DNA of 64,000 nt from assembly GCF_029946515.1 (NCBI RefSeq), contig NZ_JARZHH010000053.1, forward strand, positions 1-64,000. The letters are read 5' to 3'. A program made the translations under genes and the position numbers. The notes below the pieces were generated by a model, which saw only the letters and a list, made by a program, of their open reading frames with translations, ran no database searches and was not told where the DNA came from. The stretch's first letter is position 1; the number at the start of each line of letters is the position of its first letter. Positions 59,949 through 64,000 of this stretch are shown one piece after another. This stretch comes from Polyangium sp. 6x1. GTDB taxonomy: Bacteria; Myxococcota_A; Polyangia; Polyangiales; Polyangiaceae.

Positions 59949-61595
59949 CGCGAGCGAGCGTCCTTGCGAGAGCGCCTCGGCGACCGCGCGCCTCCGCAGC
60001 TTGCCGCTCGTCGTCTTCGGCAAGAGCCCGGGGGCCAGGAGCATCACGCGATCGACGCCGATTCCGCGCGAAAGCAGCGCGGCGCGCACCCGCTCGCCGA
60101 GCGCGTCGTGGGCGCCTTGGTCGAGCTTCGTCTCCGCGACGACGTACACGAGCTCGGTCTCGTCCGCCTCCGCCCGCACGCCGACCGCCACGACGCAGCC
60201 GCTCCGCACGTCCTCGACCTCGGAGACGATCTCCTCGATCACCGAAGGAAGCAGGTTGTGCCCGCCCTTGATGATGAGCTCTTTTTTCCGACCCGTGACG
60301 AAAAGCTCGCCCGCATCGAGATACCCGAGGTCCCCGGTGCGCAGGTAGCCCTCCCGCAGCGCCGCCGCGGTGGCCGCCGGATCGTCGAGGTATTCGTGCA
60401 TCAACGTCGGCGCGCGGACCTCGATCTCGCCCACCTGCCGCTCGGGCAGCGCCTCGCCGTCCTCGCCCATGATTCGCACTTCGGTCCGGGGAATCGGTCG
60501 TCCCACGCACGTGAGCTCGAGCGCGTGCGGGCCCGGCTCGGTCGCGACCGCGCGCCCGGTCCGCGTGAGCGTTTCGCGATCCACCACGGCGAAGCGCGAC
60601 GGCGCGAGCAGCTTCGGGAAGCTCACGGCGACGGTGGCCTCGGCGAGGCCATAGACCGGGAAAAATGCCTCTGCGCGGAAACCCACGGGGCGGAAGGCCT
60701 CGGCGAAGCGCCGGAGCAGCCCCGGTGAAATGGGCTCCGCGCCGATCATCGCGCATTCCCAGGGCCGAAGGTCGAGCCCCGCCTCCGCCGCGCGCCGCGC
60801 GAGCCGGAGGACGAGCGCATAGGCCGAGGGCGGCGCCGCGCAGATCGTCGCTCGCAAGGAGGACATCGCCTCCAGCCAGGCGAGCGGCCGGGCCCGGAAA
60901 TCCTGCGGCGCGAGCATGTTCGCGACGAACCCATTGTAAAAAGGAAAGAGCAGCCCGCCGATGAGCCCCATGTCGTGATGCAGCGGCAGCCACGACACGG
61001 CCACCGATTCCGCGTGGCTCGGCAGCGCCTCGCTCATGCACGCCATGTGCAGCATCAGCCGCTCGTGCCCGAGCACGACGCCGCGCGGGTGCCCCGTGCT
61101 CCCGCTCGTGAGCTGGATCAAGGCCGGGCCCGGGGCCCCGTCGGGATCGGGCGAGAATCCGTGCGGCGTGATCGAAAGATCCTCCGCGCAGAGGACCCGG
61201 ACCGCCCCCGGCGCGCCCGCGAATGCCGAAAGCGCGCGCGAGGTCACGAGCGCCCGCGCGGAGAGCCGCTCCGCTGTTTTTCGGAGCTGCTCCAAAAACC
61301 CTTCGACGTCGGTGAGCCGGAACGGGAGCCCGATGGGAATGGGCACCGCGCCGAGCGACCAGATCCCGAAGAGCGTCGTGACCGCGGCCTTCACCTCGGG
61401 CACGAGCACGAGCACGCGGTCGCCGGGGCCGAGGCCCGCCTCGCGCAGCCCGGCCGCGACGCGCACCGATTCCTCCCAGAATCGGACCCAGCTCCACGCC
61501 TCGAATCCCGGCTCCTCCTTGAATCGAATCGCGACCGCGTCGCCCATCGATTCGGCGCGGCGGCGGAGCAGCCCGGCGAGGGTCCTCGTGCTCAT
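59940..61595 (-). CDS. Fatty acyl-AMP ligase (FAAL)
   Basis: 551 residues from ATG 61595, overlapping the methyltransferase stop (ATGA). It belongs to the adenylate-forming ANL superfamily: LTSGSTGHPRG (162-172), SWLPLHHDMGLIGG (201-214, the FAAL-type motif), YGLAEATVAVSFP, GYLRTGDLGYL, GRKKELIIKGGHNLLP, and catalytic Lys532 in PKTTSGKLRR. FAALs activate a fatty acid as acyl-AMP and pass it to an acyl carrier protein rather than to CoA. An ACP gene is the first gene of the same operon, which supports this. The start is fixed by coupling. I could not confirm the FAAL-specific insertion from sequence alone. Confidence 0.85.
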   Translation of the reverse strand: MSTRTLAGLLRRRAESMGDAVAIRFKEEPGFEAWSWVRFWEESVRVAAGLREAGLGPGDRVLVLVPEVKAAVTTLFGIWSLGAVPIPIGLPFRLTDVEGFLEQLRKTAERLSARALVTSRALSAFAGAPGAVRVLCAEDLSITPHGFSPDPDGAPGPALIQLTSGSTGHPRGVVLGHERLMLHMACMSEALPSHAESVAVSWLPLHHDMGLIGGLLFPFYNGFVANMLAPQDFRARPLAWLEAMSSLRATICAAPPSAYALVLRLARRAAEAGLDLRPWECAMIGAEPISPGLLRRFAEAFRPVGFRAEAFFPVYGLAEATVAVSFPKLLAPSRFAVVDRETLTRTGRAVATEPGPHALELTCVGRPIPRTEVRIMGEDGEALPERQVGEIEVRAPTLMHEYLDDPAATAAALREGYLRTGDLGYLDAGELFVTGRKKELIIKGGHNLLPSVIEEIVSEVEDVRSGCVVAVGVRAEADETELVYVVAETKLDQGAHDALGERVRAALLSRGIGVDRVMLLAPGLLPKTTSGKLRRRAVAEALSQGRSLASV

Positions 61596-62548
61596 CGCGC
61601 CCCCTCTTCCTGCGCGGGCGGGGCGATGGGGAACGAGGCGACCTCGAGACGCGGCCGGCCCCGCGTCGCCAGGATCATGTATTCGAGCGCGGTGCGCCGC
61701 GCGAAGGAGAGCTTGGCGACGGTCATGTATTGCTGGAGGAGCCGCGAAAACCCGGGCGAGATCGCCTCGATGCGGCGGCGGTTCTTGCGGACGTTGTCGA
61801 TCCAGCGCTCCAGCGTGAGCGCGTAGGAGCTCGTGAGGTCCTCGACGTGGCTGATGTCGAGCCCCGCGCGCTCGATGAAGGCGAGCTCCTCGCTCAGGTG
61901 GAGCAGGCGGCAATACCCGAGCGCCTCGACGAAGATGTAATCCGTCGCCGTGCTCTCGCGGTCCCCGCGGCGCTCGGCCGGGAAATAACAATCCGAGATG
62001 AGCAAGCGCCCCGAGGGGCGGAGGGTCCGCGCGACGGATGGGTGGATCTCCTCGCGGTTGTGCATGTGGACGATGCTGCCGCTGAAGAGCACCACGTCGA
62101 ACGAGCCCGGCTCCCAGGGGAGATCCTCGACGTGGCGGACGTCGATGTGCACGCGGTCCGCCACGCCGGCGGCGCGCGCGCGGCGGAGCGCCTCCTCGCG
62201 TTGCCGCTCGCTCAGCGTGATCCCGAAGAAATCGCCCTTCGTATGCTCGGCGAGATACAAAAGATTGCTGCCCCAGCCGCAGCCGACGTCGAGGACGCGC
62301 TCGCCGGGCTGGATGTCGAGCTTGGCCTGGATGCGGGCGAATTTGCGCGCCTGGGCGGTCTCGAGGTCCTCGTCGGGGCGCGCGAAGACGCCGGTCGCGT
62401 ACGCGAGGCGGCTATCGAGGACCATCGAGAAGATCTCGACGTCGTGCTGGTAATGCTCGGCCACGACGCGGCGCTCGTGCTCGCGTTGCTCCGCGGGCGA
62501 GCGCTCCATGGCCTCGCGCTCGGCGTGGGTATGCGCCGTGGAGCTCAT
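61592..62548 (-). CDS. Cyclopropane-fatty-acid-synthase-like SAM methyltransferase
   Basis: 318 residues from ATG 62548, which overlaps the ACP stop (ATGA). The SAM-binding site is VLDVGCGWGSNLL (85-97), followed by GITLSERQREEALRRARAAGV, typical of the CMAS (cyclopropane/mycolic acid synthase) family, and ERWIDNVRKNRRRIEAISPGF near the end, which is also family-like. CMAS enzymes methylate or cyclopropanate unsaturated acyl chains. Between an ACP and a FAAL, an acyl-ACP substrate is plausible, which is inference. A family-type bicarbonate-site residue set was not verified. It is the middle gene of a three-gene coupled operon. Confidence 0.82.
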   Translation of the reverse strand: MSSTAHTHAEREAMERSPAEQREHERRVVAEHYQHDVEIFSMVLDSRLAYATGVFARPDEDLETAQARKFARIQAKLDIQPGERVLDVGCGWGSNLLYLAEHTKGDFFGITLSERQREEALRRARAAGVADRVHIDVRHVEDLPWEPGSFDVVLFSGSIVHMHNREEIHPSVARTLRPSGRLLISDCYFPAERRGDRESTATDYIFVEALGYCRLLHLSEELAFIERAGLDISHVEDLTSSYALTLERWIDNVRKNRRRIEAISPGFSRLLQQYMTVAKLSFARRTALEYMILATRGRPRLEVASFPIAPPAQEEGAR

Positions 62549-62838
62549 CGCGCACCTCCGTTCGCCTGGGCGGAGACCTTGTCGGCGACGAGCGCGGCCA
62601 CGTCGGCGACAACGCGGATGTGCGGCTGCTCGGGCGTGGTGAAATCGGGCAGCGTGATGTCGAACGCCTCTTCGAGCGCGACGTTCAGCTTGATGAGCCC
62701 GAGGGAATCGATGCCGAGGCGCGCCTCGTCGAGCCGCGTGTCGAGCGCCACCTGCTCCACCGGCAGGCGCAGCGTCTCGGCGATGATCCGGCGGACGTCG
62801 TTGGCGATGGCTTCGGGAATGGAAAGTTCGGTAGACAC
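62545..62838 (-). CDS. Acyl carrier protein
   Basis: 97 residues from GTG 62838 with AAGGAG 6 bases ahead. The phosphopantetheine-attachment serine is Ser45 in GIDSLGLIKL, and the acidic helix LNVALEEAFDITLPDF follows, as in ACPs. It is longer than housekeeping AcpP (about 78) and lies outside a fab cluster, so it is probably dedicated to the FAAL and methyltransferase downstream. It is the first gene of the operon; 255 bases upstream separate it from the divergent esterase gene, and this gap must hold the promoter. Confidence 0.9.
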   Translation of the reverse strand: MSTELSIPEAIANDVRRIIAETLRLPVEQVALDTRLDEARLGIDSLGLIKLNVALEEAFDITLPDFTTPEQPHIRVVADVAALVADKVSAQANGGAR

Positions 62839-63093
62839 GAAAAGCTCCTTGGTGCTGAAAGATACGGCGACGGCGCCTTGGCAAATGGGAGGCCACGCCG
62901 CGCATCCTTCCGTGGGAGCTTTGAACCACCGGCGTGTGCAGGCAATGCCCGACTCGCGCCAGTGTTGCGCGTGCAGCATTGGCACGGCGGTTCCGTGCAG
63001 TCGAAACATTGCCGGGGTGGTGGACGTCGGGCTCCGCGTCGACCCGGACGCGGGCTTTCCTCGTTCGATCGGCGAGGGTAGGGTGGGCGCTCC

Positions 63094-63957
63094 ATGCGTC
63101 ATCTCCTCTCCTCGCTGACCTTCGGCTCGTGCTTGACCCTCCTCGGCTGCGCGGCCTCGGCCCCTTGCCCTGAGCCGAGCGCCGCCGCGCCGCCGAACGC
63201 CATCGTCATCGGTCAATCGTTCGTCATGGACTCGGCCGCGCTCGGCGAAGCGCGCCGCATCACGGTGTATCTGCCGCCGGGGTATGCGGAGAGCAGCCAG
63301 CGATATCCCGTGGTTTATCTGCTCGACGGCGGCGCGGCCGAGGATTTTCACCATATCACCGGCATCGTCCAGGTCTCCGTGGCGAACGAGATCATGGAGC
63401 CGGTCCTCGTGATCGGAATCGAAAACACCGAGCGCCGACGCGATCTGACGGGCCCCACGGAGAGCGAGAAGGACAAGGCGATCGCGCCGCGCGTGGGCGG
63501 CTCGGCTGCGTTCCGCGCGTTTTTGAAGAACGAGCTCGTCCCGCGGATCGAGCGCGACTATCGGGCGAGCGGCGAGCGAGGGCTCATGGGCGAATCGCTG
63601 GCCGGGCTGTTCGTCCTGGAGACGTTTTTCGAGGACCCGGGCTCGTTCGGAACGTACATCGCGGTGAGCCCGAGCCTGTGGTGGAACGAGGGTTTCGTCC
63701 TGAGGCAGGCCGAGCCGCGCTTGAAGACGCTGCCCGTGCAGGGAAAAACGCTGTACCTGACGGTCGGCGGCGTCGAGGACAACACGAAGGAGACCGAGCA
63801 GATCGCCGGAATCCTGCGCCAGCATGCGCCCCCGGGTCTCGTGTGGCATTATGCGCCGCTTCCGGCGGAGGCGCACAATAGCGTGTACCATGTAGGCGCC
63901 GTGAATGCATTGCGGCTGCTGTATGCGCATAAGCGGGAGGCTCCGGGCGGAGGGTGA
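63094..63957 (+). CDS. Lipoprotein esterase (IroE/Fes-like alpha/beta hydrolase)
   Basis: 287 residues from ATG 63094. A lipoprotein signal with lipobox LLGC (Cys19) is followed by an esterase-D type domain: RRITVYLPPGYAESSQRYPVVYLLDGG, the nucleophile Ser168 in GLMGESLAGLFVLE, and a C-terminal His261 in AEAHNSVYH. These are the features of the putative esterase family (enterochelin esterase/IroE). A siderophore ester or another ester substrate is possible; no siderophore gene is nearby. It should be lipid-anchored in the envelope. The start has a weak ribosome site. The last 43 bases of the window after the stop hold no gene. Confidence 0.82.
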   Translation: MRHLLSSLTFGSCLTLLGCAASAPCPEPSAAAPPNAIVIGQSFVMDSAALGEARRITVYLPPGYAESSQRYPVVYLLDGGAAEDFHHITGIVQVSVANEIMEPVLVIGIENTERRRDLTGPTESEKDKAIAPRVGGSAAFRAFLKNELVPRIERDYRASGERGLMGESLAGLFVLETFFEDPGSFGTYIAVSPSLWWNEGFVLRQAEPRLKTLPVQGKTLYLTVGGVEDNTKETEQIAGILRQHAPPGLVWHYAPLPAEAHNSVYHVGAVNALRLLYAHKREAPGGG

Positions 63958-64000
63958 GTGCCCTCGCCGTCCGCGCACGCGTCCGTGGAGCCAAGACCCG

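Overview
The window is a very GC-rich stretch (third codon positions almost all G or C) from what looks like a myxobacterium of the Polyangiales/Sorangiineae type. The evidence is three secreted proteins ending in a MYXO-CTERM-like tail (Gly/Ala/Ser linker, Cys, one transmembrane helix, Arg cluster), many MopE-type Cys/Asp repeats, a Pkn2-like kinase fused to an ATPase/TPR module, FHA plus DUF4388 proteins in paralogous pairs, and a sigma-54 activator fused to TPRs. No transposase, phage gene, CRISPR array, rRNA or tRNA was recognised.

Layout. 1-12 kb: end of a haem-binding CxxCH protein, a bidirectional terminator, then a surface-protein locus on the minus strand with two tandem paralogues (von Willebrand A plus 11 MopE motifs plus MYXO-CTERM). 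The downstream copy is translationally coupled to a MopE/formylglycine-enzyme-like lipoprotein. The other copy is followed only by a decayed remnant of that lipoprotein gene. 12-20 kb: WYL regulator, lysine 2,3-aminomutase (kamA), lytic transglycosylase, a CPBP intramembrane protease (possible myxosortase), gltX, ccmB and a 2Fe-2S/FAD oxidoreductase. 20-29 kb: a plus-strand run of a degenerate phosphoesterase-like protein, nadD, a Rossmann/DUF2520 protein, a large sigma-54 activator, a small lipoprotein and a membrane histidine kinase. 29-35 kb: fhs, kdd (3,5-diaminohexanoate dehydrogenase), an FHA protein, a ChaC-like cyclotransferase, rlmE and a stand-alone rplC. 35-49 kb: a metal P-type ATPase with duplicated YHS domains, an SCP2-like protein, a racemase-type CoA enzyme, a MshEN protein, the kinase/ATPase with a coupled HAD phosphatase, upp, a SUKH protein and hisD. 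49-58 kb: a 1609-residue metzincin lipoprotein, a second FHA/DUF4388 protein and a Tat-type MYXO-CTERM protein. 58-64 kb: a glutaryl-CoA dehydrogenase-like enzyme, an alpha/beta hydrolase, a tightly overlapping ACP / cyclopropane-synthase-like methyltransferase / fatty acyl-AMP ligase operon, and a lipoprotein esterase.

Themes. (i) Cell-surface display: MYXO-CTERM proteins with a candidate processing protease in the same window. (ii) Lysine degradation: kamA, kdd and a glutaryl-CoA dehydrogenase-like gene, dispersed rather than clustered. (iii) A compact acyl-activation and acyl-modification cassette at 59.9-62.8 kb. (iv) A repeated non-coding module (one variable triloop hairpin followed by three conserved hairpins) at the ends of two convergent gene pairs, 13.65-13.76 kb and 45.89-46.00 kb. 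The least expected observations are this hairpin module, the lipoprotein-gene remnant at 7.6-7.9 kb and the stand-alone rplC.
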